Origin: JAFGLZ01 sp964622545
GTDB lineage: Bacteria > Planctomycetota > Phycisphaerae > UBA1845 > JAFGLZ01
Direction: 5' to 3'
DNA: 64,000 bases
Assembly (NCBI GenBank): GCA_964622545.1
Contig: CAZUQM010000024.1
Coordinates: 1 to 64,000, forward strand
A model generated the notes under the pieces. The model was not told the origin of the DNA. It saw nothing but the letters and a program-made list of their open reading frames with translations, and did not search any database. The position numbers were made by a program, and so were the translations under genes. Of this stretch, positions 16,254 to 24,706 are shown piece by piece (the stretch's first letter is position 1; each line of letters begins with the position of its first letter).

Positions 16254-17996
16254 GTGCGCAGGCGAAAGCGGGATAACGTTCGGACGGAGGTGCCCACCGC
16301 GGCGAGCGTAGAGGGCGACGTCGGATCCGCGCGGACCCGGCTTGTGGCGCTGCTCATCATCCTGGTCGTTGGGGCGGGTCTTCGACTGGTGTGGTTCGGT
16401 ACATCGCCGCCGGGTCTGAATCAGGACGAGTCGGCTGAGGCGTGGAACGCTTGGACGATCCTGCACACGGGGAAAGACCAGACGGGGCGGTCGTGGCCCG
16501 TGCTCTACAGCCGTTGTCACGGTTCGAACCGCAGCACGCTGTTCATGTACATCCTGATGCCGTTTGAGATGGTGATGGGGCTGAGTCCGCTGGTGAACCG
16601 CGCGCCGTCGCCGATCTTGGGTGTGCTGACGATTCTGGTGGTCTATGGCGTAGGGAGACGGCTCTTCGGGCCTTGGACCGGACTGGTGGCGGCGTCGATT
16701 CTGGCCCTGAACCCGTGGCATATTCAGTTGAGTCGGTGGGGGCATCAGGTCATTCTGTGTCCGTTGCTGGCGGCGGCGGGCGTCTGGGCGCTGCACTGGA
16801 TGGGGCTGGGGCTGAACGGGAGGGAGGCGAGGCCATCGGTTGTACGGGCTTCGGTCGCTGGCGTGATCTGGGGGCTCGCGACGTGGGCCTATCCGTCGAG
16901 TCGGATCTTCGCGGTGATGTGCTTCGCGGGGATCGTGGTGGTCACGTGGCGAGCCTGGTGGGAGTACGCCAGGGCTCGGCGGGGGGCATTGGCTCTGGGA
17001 TGCCTGGTTGGTGCGGGACTGTGCTTCTTGGGGCCGATGGCGTACTACCACATTCGGCATCCTGAGATCATGTCGGTGCGGCTGGAGCATTCGGCGGTGT
17101 TCGCACCGGATGACCCGGTGGCCACGAAGATGGGCAAGGCGCTGGAGCGATACCCCGGGCACTTCGGGATCGATTTCCTGTTCCACAAGGGCGACCATTA
17201 CGTGATCCAGTCGCCGCCGGGCGTGGGGCAGTTCCATTGGTACATGCTGCCGGCCATGGTGATTGGCCTGATCGTGGTGGTGGTAGGGGCACGCTCGTCT
17301 CGGGCGTCTCGGGTGTTGCTGATGTGGTTGTTGGCGTATCCGCTCGGTGACTGCGTGAGTCAGCACGTGAGCATGCACGCCCTTCGTTCTTCGCCGGGGT
17401 TGTGCGGGCTGGTGTTGTTGGGGTCGGTTGGGGCGGTCAGCGCGTTCCGGTGGCTGTGGCGGCGGGAGTATCGGATTGCGGTGATGGTGAGCGTGGTCGG
17501 GGCGGTCGCGGCGATCGGGCTGAACGCGCGGTTCTGGCACACCTTCTTCGGCGAGTACAACGAGCTGCCTCGGGTCTACCATCTGGGCTACCACGTGGAC
17601 CTGCTGGAGGCGTGCGACTGGCTGAAGCCGAGGTTGGACGACTACGAGGCGGTCCTGTGCACGACGCAGGCGATGAACCTGCCGTACTCGGTGGCGCTGG
17701 TCGGGCTGTCGTACGAACCGGGGCGTTGGTTCGCCGGACCCCGCGAGGTGCGGACGCAGGGGCAGTGGGACGTCTACACGCGGTTCGGCAGGGTGTTCTT
17801 CCTGTACGGGCCGGAGCGGCGGGGCGAGCCGACGAGCTGGCAGACGGAGCTGCGCCGGCTGAAGGGCAACAACAAGCCGGATCGCGTGCTGTTCATCATC
17901 CGGCCGACGAAGGGCAGGCCGCCCGGCAAGCTGGTCCATCAGGTGATCGGCCCCGAGGGGGCGCCCGTGCTGATGCTCTACGAGGCAACCCTATGA
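16254..17996 (+). CDS. GT-C fold glycosyltransferase (PMT/ArnT-like)
   Basis: I choose GTG 16254 (GGGAG five bases upstream) over TTG 16200. The 580-residue protein has about 11-12 membrane helices and the first-loop acidic motif of the family, NQDESAEAWNAW, in which the Asp-Glu pair acts in catalysis. Later marks are a SRWGHQVILCPLL helix and a soluble C-terminal part (about 455-580) with YNELPRVYHLGYHVDL. It should transfer a sugar from a polyprenyl-phosphate carrier to an acceptor outside the cytoplasmic membrane. It is ten bases upstream of another GT-C gene, so the pair is likely cotranscribed. Confidence 0.85.
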   Translation: MRRRKRDNVRTEVPTAASVEGDVGSARTRLVALLIILVVGAGLRLVWFGTSPPGLNQDESAEAWNAWTILHTGKDQTGRSWPVLYSRCHGSNRSTLFMYILMPFEMVMGLSPLVNRAPSPILGVLTILVVYGVGRRLFGPWTGLVAASILALNPWHIQLSRWGHQVILCPLLAAAGVWALHWMGLGLNGREARPSVVRASVAGVIWGLATWAYPSSRIFAVMCFAGIVVVTWRAWWEYARARRGALALGCLVGAGLCFLGPMAYYHIRHPEIMSVRLEHSAVFAPDDPVATKMGKALERYPGHFGIDFLFHKGDHYVIQSPPGVGQFHWYMLPAMVIGLIVVVVGARSSRASRVLLMWLLAYPLGDCVSQHVSMHALRSSPGLCGLVLLGSVGAVSAFRWLWRREYRIAVMVSVVGAVAAIGLNARFWHTFFGEYNELPRVYHLGYHVDLLEACDWLKPRLDDYEAVLCTTQAMNLPYSVALVGLSYEPGRWFAGPREVRTQGQWDVYTRFGRVFFLYGPERRGEPTSWQTELRRLKGNNKPDRVLFIIRPTKGRPPGKLVHQVIGPEGAPVLMLYEATL

Positions 17997-18006
17997 CGGT
18001 TGCGGC

Positions 18007-19656
18007 GTGAACACATCCGATTCGTTCAAGTCGACCTGGTTGGTTGCGGTGGTGCTGGCGGTGACGGCTGCGCCGCTGGTGTTCGTCGGTCTGGGCGATG
18101 CGCCGCTGTGGGACGACGAGGACACGGCGTTGTGGGCGCTGTCGCTCTGGCGGACGGGCGACATGACCGCGATGCTGGACGGCAACCTGATCGCCTACCG
18201 GAGCGGGGCCGAGCTGCACGACATGCGGAACCGGTACATGCCGCCGTTGGCGGCGGTGGTGGCGTCGCCGTCGCTGGGTCTGCTGGGCAAGAGCACCTGG
18301 GCGGCGCGGCTGCCGTTTGCAATCTGCGGGCTGCTGACGCTGGTGGTGATCGGTCGATGGGCGCAGCGCGAGGGGGCGGACGCGCAGACGTGCGTGCTGC
18401 TGGGTATGGGGTTGATCGGCAACGTGTCGCTGCTGCTGTTTGTGCGGCAGTGCCGGTATTTCGCGCTGATCCTGCTGCTGTCGGTGCTGCTGGCGTACCT
18501 GTATCGGTTCCGCAAGCCGACGTGGCTTCACGGGGCGCTGATGGGGGTGGTGGCCACGGGGCTGGTGGCGTCGAACTACCTGAGCTTCGCGGTGCTGGGC
18601 CTGTGCGGGGCGGTGGACTACGCGATCTGGGGCCGTCGGGAGGGCCGGCTGGGTTGGCGGACGGTGGCGGGCGGGCTGGTTCCTCTGGTGGTGATCGGCG
18701 GCTGGGTGGTCTGGACGTGGAACCCTGCGATGGCGGGCCGGGTGTGGACGGCCTCGGGAGGCCACTGGCTTGCGGATCGGTCGACGCTGATCTGGTACAA
18801 CGTGCGCGACCTCAACGCGTGCGAGTTCGGGGTGGGGGCGTTGCTTGCGGCGGGGCCGTTGCTGGCGCTGTGGGGTCGGGACGGCCGGCTGATGCGGGCG
18901 TGGGTGCTTCTGGCGGTGTTTATCGTGGGTGTGGCGCTGGCCTCGCCGCAGGCGGTGGGGATGACGTCGGTGGCGGCGGTGCGGTATCTGGTGCCGGTGA
19001 TCCCGCTCTGCGTGTTCATCGCGGTGCGTGGGATTCGGATTCTGACGGGTCGTCGCTGGTGGCTGGCGGTTCCGCTGGCTGCCGTGGCGTTCGGGACGAA
19101 CGTGCTGTGCGGCGGGCCGTGGGCGACGTTCGATCGCGAGCTGCCGTTCGACGACAAGGTGGGGACGGATCGCTTCCGGAGCACGTGGTTGGCGTATGTC
19201 GGGCAGTTGCGGGACCCGCCGCCGAGCACGTATCGGGGCGTGGCGTCGTGGATGCGAGACCATCTTGAAGCGGGCACGAGCGTGCTGGTGATCGAGAACT
19301 ACGCGACGTATCCGTTGATGTTCCATGCGCCGCACGTGACGTACGCGTGGCAGCTGGATTGGCCGCCGGAGGCGCAGTTCGCCGATCTGGATCCGATCCA
19401 TTTCCGCGGGCGCGTCTGGCCGGACGCGATCGTGGTGTTCGGTCCGAAGGTGCGGCATCCGGGCGTGCGGGCGTTGGTGGAGGCGGGCGGGTACGAGCGT
19501 CGGGCGACGATCGACCGGTTCTGGGCGGACCTGAGCCGGCCGGAGCTGCACTACCATGCGTTCGAGGCGATCACGGTGTTCGATCGGTCGGACGAGGGGG
19601 TGTACGTGTTCGTGCGTCCGGCGGGGCTGCCGAAGGCGGTCGAGATTGGCCCCTAG
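18007..19656 (+). CDS. GT-C fold glycosyltransferase (PMT_2/ArnT-like)
   Basis: GTG 18007 begins a membrane helix at once and lies ten bases after the previous stop, suggesting coupling. The 549-residue protein has about 11 membrane helices and the first-loop acidic cluster PLWDDEDTALWA, typical of GT39/PMT_2 enzymes. A second loop carries RYMPPLAAVVASP, and RQCRYFALILLLSVLLAYLY fits the usual fourth helix region. The C-terminal soluble portion (about 385-549) is rich in Trp and Arg. Donor and acceptor are unknown. Its family differs from its partner upstream, so the pair may add different sugars. Confidence 0.82.
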   Translation: MNTSDSFKSTWLVAVVLAVTAAPLVFVGLGDAPLWDDEDTALWALSLWRTGDMTAMLDGNLIAYRSGAELHDMRNRYMPPLAAVVASPSLGLLGKSTWAARLPFAICGLLTLVVIGRWAQREGADAQTCVLLGMGLIGNVSLLLFVRQCRYFALILLLSVLLAYLYRFRKPTWLHGALMGVVATGLVASNYLSFAVLGLCGAVDYAIWGRREGRLGWRTVAGGLVPLVVIGGWVVWTWNPAMAGRVWTASGGHWLADRSTLIWYNVRDLNACEFGVGALLAAGPLLALWGRDGRLMRAWVLLAVFIVGVALASPQAVGMTSVAAVRYLVPVIPLCVFIAVRGIRILTGRRWWLAVPLAAVAFGTNVLCGGPWATFDRELPFDDKVGTDRFRSTWLAYVGQLRDPPPSTYRGVASWMRDHLEAGTSVLVIENYATYPLMFHAPHVTYAWQLDWPPEAQFADLDPIHFRGRVWPDAIVVFGPKVRHPGVRALVEAGGYERRATIDRFWADLSRPELHYHAFEAITVFDRSDEGVYVFVRPAGLPKAVEIGP

Positions 19657-19683
19657 GGGCCGCGACGGCGTAGAGTTCGGGGC

Positions 19684-20538
19684 ATGGCTATGGCGCAGTG
19701 GGCGTTTCTGGTGCAGGCGGGCTTGGGGCTGGCGGTGCTGCTGAGCCTGGTGACGACGCTGACGGTTCGACGTCAGTGGCGTCGGGCGCTCCGCATGACG
19801 CCGGCGCGGGGCGGGGTTCTGGACCTGGTGCACGTGTCCGTGGTGGTGTTGGCGTTCCTGCTGGTGACGAACGTGGCGGTGTCACTCGGGGACGAGATTT
19901 CGCGGCCGGGGGGTATGTCGGAGGAGACGTGGCTGGGGCAGGAGGGTGATCCGGGGCTTTGGCCGATCCTGGCGAACCACGTGGGCAAGCTGGTCGCGAC
20001 GGCGCTGGTGTTGGTGATGGCCGCGGTGTGGGTGGATCGGGGGCTGCGTGGGTTCGGGGTTCGGTCGGACCGACTGGGGCGGGACGTGTTGTGGGCGGTG
20101 CTGGTGTATCTGGCGGTCTGGCCGGTGTGCATGGGGATCGCGCATCTGATCGTGTGGTTGATGGGGGAGCCGCCGACGCACGGGGCGATCAGCGTGCTGC
20201 GGGCGAAGGACATTCCGGCTTGGGGTGCGGGGCTGATCTGGGTCAGCGCGATCCTGATATCGCCGGTGGCCGAGGAGGTGGTGTTTCGGGGTCTGCTGCA
20301 GACGGTGATGCGGGGGTATTTCGATAGTGCGTGGTTGGCGATCGGCGTGGCGGCGGTGTTGTTCGGTCTGATGCACCTGAGCCAGCCGCAGTATGTCTTG
20401 CCGCTGGCGCTGCTGGGGGCGGCGATGGGTCTTCTGTATGAGCGGACGGGTTCGCTGGTGGGGCCGATCGTGCTGCACGTGGTGTTCAACGCGCGGACGA
20501 TGCTGGTGGATTTCCTGCTGGTGAGCGGCCGGGGCTAG
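19684..20538 (+). CDS. CPBP family intramembrane metalloprotease (CAAX-like)
   Basis: The 284-residue polytopic protein carries the three family motifs: EEVVFRG (around residue 197; the paired Glu and the Arg are the catalytic signature), FGLMHLSQP (His of motif 2) and HVVFNA (motif 3). About eight membrane helices surround them. Members cleave within membranes or mature prenylated or small peptides; in bacteria many protect against bacteriocins or process secreted factors. It follows the GT-C gene after 27 bases on the same strand and so may belong to that transcript. The target cannot be read. Confidence 0.9.
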   Translation: MAMAQWAFLVQAGLGLAVLLSLVTTLTVRRQWRRALRMTPARGGVLDLVHVSVVVLAFLLVTNVAVSLGDEISRPGGMSEETWLGQEGDPGLWPILANHVGKLVATALVLVMAAVWVDRGLRGFGVRSDRLGRDVLWAVLVYLAVWPVCMGIAHLIVWLMGEPPTHGAISVLRAKDIPAWGAGLIWVSAILISPVAEEVVFRGLLQTVMRGYFDSAWLAIGVAAVLFGLMHLSQPQYVLPLALLGAAMGLLYERTGSLVGPIVLHVVFNARTMLVDFLLVSGRG

Positions 20539-20582
20539 GGAACAGCAGAGGGGAGGGCGTAGAGAGGCGCGGGGGTGTCTCG

Positions 20583-21554
20583 CTATCTGGACTGATCGAG
20601 GTACTCGCGGGGGGCGAGGCGGGCGAACCTGCAAAGGACTTCATGTGGCGAGCATGCCAACGCGCGGGCGACGACGGCCTCGGTGAGGGGACGGCCGAGG
20701 AGGACGACGTCGTCGCCGGGGCGATCGAGCGGTCCGATCTCGATGAAGGAGGTGTTCATGCCGACCTCGAGGACGCGTCTGCGCCGACCGGCGACGAGGA
20801 CGAGGCCGGGGCCGAAGCCGGCGGCGTAGCCGCAGGGGATCACGCCGGCGCGGCGGGCGCGGAACCGGCGATAGCCGGCCGGGCCGTCGAGGTCGCGCGC
20901 GGCGAGGATGCGCGTGGTGACGGTCATCGCTCCGACGTAGAGGGCCAGACCCGGTCGGACGGCGTCGAGCCAGGTGCTGGACCGGTCGAGCAGGGAGCTG
21001 CCGGCGGCGTGGAGGCGGGCGACCTTGCCGTGGCAGAGACGGCGGAGGTCGCGTGCGCCCTGGACGGTGACGGTGTGGGTGAAGGCCTCGACGATGTTGG
21101 CGGCGGCGAGGACGGCGTCGATTCGATGGGGCGGGCAGCCGAAGCGCTGCATGCCGGTGTCGACGTTGAGCGCGGCGGGTATGGACGCGACGGCACGCGC
21201 CTCGGCGAGGTTGCCGACGGCGGGGCGGACCCCGATAGCGGCGTGATGGTCGGCGGGTCCGCTGAGGGGGCCGAGGACGATACCGGGTCGGCCGAGGGCC
21301 TGGGCCTCGGCGAGGGTGAAGGTGGCGAACTCGGAGGCGACGTCGGCGAGGGCGTCGGTGACGCGGGTTGCGCCGAGCCCGTAGGCGTCGGACTTGACGA
21401 CGGGGATGAGGGGACGCTGGACGCGTCGGGCGATGGCCTGGGCGTTGTGCTGGATCACGGCGAGATCGATGTGGACGCGAACGGGGTGGTCGGGGCGAGC
21501 AGGGCGGGCGGTCTTGGCGGAACGGTTTGCGGGTGGGGTGCGGTGTCGGGTCAT
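20583..21554 (-). CDS. alr: Alanine racemase
   Basis: This PLP enzyme makes D-alanine for peptidoglycan. The Schiff-base Lys is Lys54 in PVVKSDAYGLG; the usual Asn is Ser-Asp here. The barrel continues with VGNLAEARAV, LNVDTGMQRFG, and the C-terminal domain has AGYRRFRARRAGVIPCGYAAGFG, with the catalytic Tyr conserved. At 323 residues it is shorter than the usual 360-380. I chose ATG 21554 because GGAGG stands seven bases upstream. An alternative ATG at 21599 overlaps the stop of the phosphatase gene as ATGA, which would mean translational coupling. Either way it follows the FHA-GAF-PP2C gene closely. Confidence 0.88.
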   Translation of the reverse strand: MTRHRTPPANRSAKTARPARPDHPVRVHIDLAVIQHNAQAIARRVQRPLIPVVKSDAYGLGATRVTDALADVASEFATFTLAEAQALGRPGIVLGPLSGPADHHAAIGVRPAVGNLAEARAVASIPAALNVDTGMQRFGCPPHRIDAVLAAANIVEAFTHTVTVQGARDLRRLCHGKVARLHAAGSSLLDRSSTWLDAVRPGLALYVGAMTVTTRILAARDLDGPAGYRRFRARRAGVIPCGYAAGFGPGLVLVAGRRRRVLEVGMNTSFIEIGPLDRPGDDVVLLGRPLTEAVVARALACSPHEVLCRFARLAPREYLDQSR

Positions 21555-21595
21555 GGGCTTGCCTCCGCGGCGATCGTCAGCGGAGCGACGAGGCG

Positions 21596-23212
21596 TCATG
21601 CGGGCTCGACTCGGATGGCCATGAGGGTCATGTCGTCGCTATGGAGCGTGTGGCCGGTGAACTCGCCGAGGGTGCGTCGGAAGCTGGCCACGAGCTCGGC
21701 GGGTTGGGCCTGAGCGTGTCGTTGGAGGAGAGTCTCGATGCGGCCGAGGCCGAAGAACTCGTCCTGGGCGTTCAGGGATTCCGGGACACCGTCCGTAAAG
21801 AGGAAGAGCGAGCATCCCTCGGGGCCGAGGGCGAGGTCGACGATGGGGTAGTCGGCGTCGTGCTCGACGCCGAGGGGCAGGCCCGGCTGGAGTGGGAGGG
21901 TCTCGATCCGGCCGTCGAGGGTGACGCGATAGGGTGGGTAGTGGCCGGCGCTGACGTAGCTGAGCGTGCGTCGTTCGAGATCGACGATGCAGATGAGGCC
22001 GGTGATGAAGCGTCCCTCGATGGCGTTGTCACAGACGAGCGTGTTGAGCCTTCGGACGACGGTGGTGAGGTTGTCGGTCTCGGGCAGGGTGACGCGGACG
22101 GCGGCCTGGAGGTTGGCCATGAGCATGGCGGCGGCGACGCCGTTGCCGCTGACGTCGGCGATGACGGCGGCGAGGCGTTTGGGTCCGAGGGGGATGACGT
22201 CGTAGTAGTCGCCGCTGACGTTGCGTCCGGGGCTGTTGTAGGCCATGACGCGCACGCCCTCGCAGCGGGGTAGGTCATGGGGGAAGAGCCCCTCCTGGAT
22301 TTGACGGGCGATAGTGAGGTCGTTTTCCATCTGGATGCGTCGGTGTTCCTGCTCGACGAGCTGGCTGGTCTTGAGCGCGGCGCCGATCTGGGCGGCGAGT
22401 CCGGCGAGGAAGTTGATGTCCTCTTCGGTATACTCCTCGCCGGTCTTGACGGAGTCGCCGTAGAGGGCGCCGAGGATCTGGTCTTGCCAGGTGATGGGCA
22501 CGCACATGGCCGACCGGATGCGGTGCTCGACCATGCTCTGGGTCATGTCGGCCTCGAGGTCGTTGTTGATGATGCTGCGCTCGCCGCGTTGGATGGCGCG
22601 GGCGAGGATGGACCGGCTGACGGTGAGCTCGGCGTCGGCGGGGCCGCGTCGGACGTTTCGGATGACGGTGGTGTGCCATTCGCCGCGAGGGCCGGCGGAC
22701 TCGACGATGAGACCGCGTTCGAAGTGGAGGGTCTCGATGCAGATGTCCATGGCGCGTTCGAGGAGGTCGCGGCGCTCGAAGGCGCCGACCATGCGGCTGG
22801 TGAGATCGAGCAGTTGGGCGAGGCGGGATTCGGTGACGGAGGGCTTCTGCCTGTAGACGCTGACGTCGCCGAGGTCGTCCTCGCCGTCGCGGAGGACGAG
22901 GGTGGTGGCCGGCGTCTCGGGGACGTCGTAGAAGGTGATGGTGCATCGGCCGGCCTGGATTTCGTCGCCGTGTCGGAGGTGGTGGTCCTGAACGCGGCGG
23001 CCGTTGACGAAGGTGCCGTTGTGGCTGTGGAGGTCTTCGAGGAGGAAGGTGCCCGGTCCGGTGGCGTGGACGCGGAAATGCCGGCGGGAGCAGGTGGGGT
23101 CGTCGAGGACGAGGTCGCAGTTGGTCTCGTCGCGGCCGGCGAGGACCTGTTGGCTTCGCAAGCGGAGGCTGCGTCGGCGTCCGTCGGCCAGGATGATGCT
23201 GAGCTCGGCCAT
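21596..23212 (-). CDS. FHA-GAF-PP2C (RsbU/SpoIIE-type) protein phosphatase
   Basis: The start at 23212 (MAELSIILADG) opens directly into an FHA domain (about 1-95: GRDETNCDLVLDDPTCSRRHF, then DLHSHNGTFVNGRRV), which binds phosphothreonine peptides. A GAF domain follows (about 135-290). The C-terminal third (about 310-538) is a SpoIIE-type PP2C phosphatase: RNVSGDYYDVI, VIADVSGNGVAAAMLMA (metal-binding Asp residues), LFLFTDGVPE and HSDDMTLMAIR. It likely takes a phospho-signal and dephosphorylates an anti-sigma-factor antagonist or similar partner; no such partner is nearby. The frame is open far upstream, but that part is not coding. It lies between a small lipoprotein gene (22-base gap) and alr. 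Confidence 0.92.
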   Translation of the reverse strand: MAELSIILADGRRRSLRLRSQQVLAGRDETNCDLVLDDPTCSRRHFRVHATGPGTFLLEDLHSHNGTFVNGRRVQDHHLRHGDEIQAGRCTITFYDVPETPATTLVLRDGEDDLGDVSVYRQKPSVTESRLAQLLDLTSRMVGAFERRDLLERAMDICIETLHFERGLIVESAGPRGEWHTTVIRNVRRGPADAELTVSRSILARAIQRGERSIINNDLEADMTQSMVEHRIRSAMCVPITWQDQILGALYGDSVKTGEEYTEEDINFLAGLAAQIGAALKTSQLVEQEHRRIQMENDLTIARQIQEGLFPHDLPRCEGVRVMAYNSPGRNVSGDYYDVIPLGPKRLAAVIADVSGNGVAAAMLMANLQAAVRVTLPETDNLTTVVRRLNTLVCDNAIEGRFITGLICIVDLERRTLSYVSAGHYPPYRVTLDGRIETLPLQPGLPLGVEHDADYPIVDLALGPEGCSLFLFTDGVPESLNAQDEFFGLGRIETLLQRHAQAQPAELVASFRRTLGEFTGHTLHSDDMTLMAIRVEPA

Positions 23213-23234
23213 GGTATCGCGGGGCGGCTGGGGC

Positions 23235-23450
23235 CTAGAGCTGGGTGACGATCTTGAAGAAGAAATCACCGAAGAGGTTGTAGAGGATACTTTGTGGGAC
23301 GAGCAGGGCGTTCTGGATGACCTCGGTGGCGAAGAGGACCTCGATCTCGTTCTGGAGGGTGCCGATGCAGCCGCCGAGGCCGACGGGCAAGAACGTGCCG
23401 ACCGTGAGCCACCACCATCGGAATCGTCGGGTTGAGCGTCGCGTGGGCAC
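23235..23450 (-). CDS. Small lipoprotein-like membrane protein
   Basis: A 71-residue protein starting at GTG 23450 with GGAGG six bases upstream. The basic N-terminus (RRSTRRFRWWW) leads to a hydrophobic stretch and the lipobox-like GLGGC with Cys28. The rest (TLQNEIEVLFATEVIQNALL and LYNLFGDFFFKIVTQL) is amphipathic. I recall similar very short Cys-containing proteins in Planctomycetes but cannot name a family. It lies 22 bases upstream of the FHA-GAF-PP2C gene on the same strand and is probably cotranscribed. It might anchor or sense for that phosphatase (inference only). Confidence 0.65.
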   Translation of the reverse strand: MPTRRSTRRFRWWWLTVGTFLPVGLGGCIGTLQNEIEVLFATEVIQNALLVPQSILYNLFGDFFFKIVTQL

Positions 23451-23674
23451 GGGAGGCCTCCTTGTAGGGCGATGTGTTCATTGTTGCGGCAGGGGTTGGG
23501 GGTGTCAACGGCGAGACGAAGGACACGTCGAGCGGGCAACAGGGCGAGGAGGGGAGCCGCGTTCCTTGTCGGGCCTGTTGTCTGAGGGCTGATGGCTCTC
23601 GTCGGTGTTGACAGGTTCGTGTGGGCGGGGTTTGATAGATGCGTCATGGAGGATGGACCACAGCGAGGGAGCGC

Positions 23675-24250
23675 ATGCAGTTCCGCAACACGACCGCACT
23701 CGATTCCGATCGCCTTGAGGAGATGTTCACCCGGCATGCCGGGCCGTTTCCGCACGAGCGGCTGAAGGTGTGGGTTCGGTACAGTCGTGGGGCGGAGTTT
23801 TCGGGGACGTGCTACTACGGGCGGCATCAGATCTACATCAATCTTGGGCGGGACAACCGCTACCCGTACCGGATCCATACACACATCGCGCGGGCGCAGT
23901 CGAACCGGCACTACTGGTGGAAGGAGATCTACTCGGTGGAGGCCGCCGACGCGTACCGGCTCGCGCTGTTCGTGTTCCTGCACGAGTACTACCACTGGTT
24001 GATCAAGCGGGCTCGGCGGAACACGCGCCAGAAGGAGTCGATGTGCGATCGGTTCGCGACGCGGGCGCTGGTGGAAGGGTACGGCGCGACGGTGCGGGAC
24101 GAGCGGGGGCGGCCGGTGCCGCGCCAAGCGTGGGACTTCCAGGACCTGGACCGGTTCGTGGCCGGGGCGCTGCCGAAGCGTGGGGTGGGCCGTGCGGCTC
24201 GGACGGTGATCAAGGCATCGGAGGACGGGCAGCTGCATTTCGACTTCTGA
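23675..24250 (+). CDS. HEYYH-motif putative zinc metallopeptidase-like protein
   Basis: ATG 23675 (MQFRNTTALD) is preceded by GAGGGAG; earlier in-frame sequence is not convincing. The 191-residue protein has FHEYYHW-like sequence (VFLHEYYHWLIKRARRN, about residues 98-114), which fits an HExxH zinc site, followed by ESMCDRFATRAL, where a Glu or Asp could be the third ligand. The upstream CYYGRHQIYINLGRDNRYPY strand and the overall size recall SprT-like or other short cytosolic metalloproteases, but no named family is certain. No signal peptide is visible. It is divergent to the lipoprotein-phosphatase-alr cluster. Confidence 0.7.
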   Translation: MQFRNTTALDSDRLEEMFTRHAGPFPHERLKVWVRYSRGAEFSGTCYYGRHQIYINLGRDNRYPYRIHTHIARAQSNRHYWWKEIYSVEAADAYRLALFVFLHEYYHWLIKRARRNTRQKESMCDRFATRALVEGYGATVRDERGRPVPRQAWDFQDLDRFVAGALPKRGVGRAARTVIKASEDGQLHFDF

Positions 24251-24706
24251 TGGTGGGGGAAAAGTCGACACGGCCGCCCGTCGCAACGTCGAAAAGTCGA
24301 CAGGTCGAGGCGGCGACACGGCAGCCCATGTCGCGAAGTCGACCCATGAAGCGATGGACCACCCATGCGATATCCGGGGCGGGGGAGGGCTTGCGGTTGG
24401 CAGCGTGCGGGACCTGGCGATATTCAGCGGGCGGGGCCCAGGCGGTTGTCAGCGCGCGGGGCCGGCAGGATAATACGCTCGCGGGCGGACGCGGTGCGGC
24501 GTTCGAGCAACGAAGCGCGCTGGTGGTCGGGGCATGTGCGGGGCTGTCGGTCGACGCCGAGACGGCGGCTGCCCGAGTGTGATGCGGTCGGAGGTGCGGC
24601 CGAAGACCCATGCCGTCGGGACGTCCGGCCGAGGCCAAGGCATCCCAGTCGATCGGACCGGCACGAGCGGTCGATCCTTACGCAAACCAGAAAGGGGCGA
24701 TAGATC
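24251..24706. other. Region upstream of xylA with short repeats
   Basis: No gene. Bases 24261-24347 hold TCGACA-type repeats; 24321-24347 match 36231-36257 at 24 of 27 bases. The remainder to 24706 is GC-rich and shows no clear promoter boxes or operator palindromes for xylA. Confidence 0.5.
24261..24347. repeat. TCGACA-type repeat block upstream of xylA
   Basis: Units such as AAGTCGACACG, CAACGTCGAAA, AGTCGACAGG and GTCGCGAAGTCGAC recur at about 10-base spacing. The GCAGC-CATGTCG-GAAGTC-ACCCAT segment (24321-24347) is shared with 36231-36257 with three mismatches. Confidence 0.6.
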
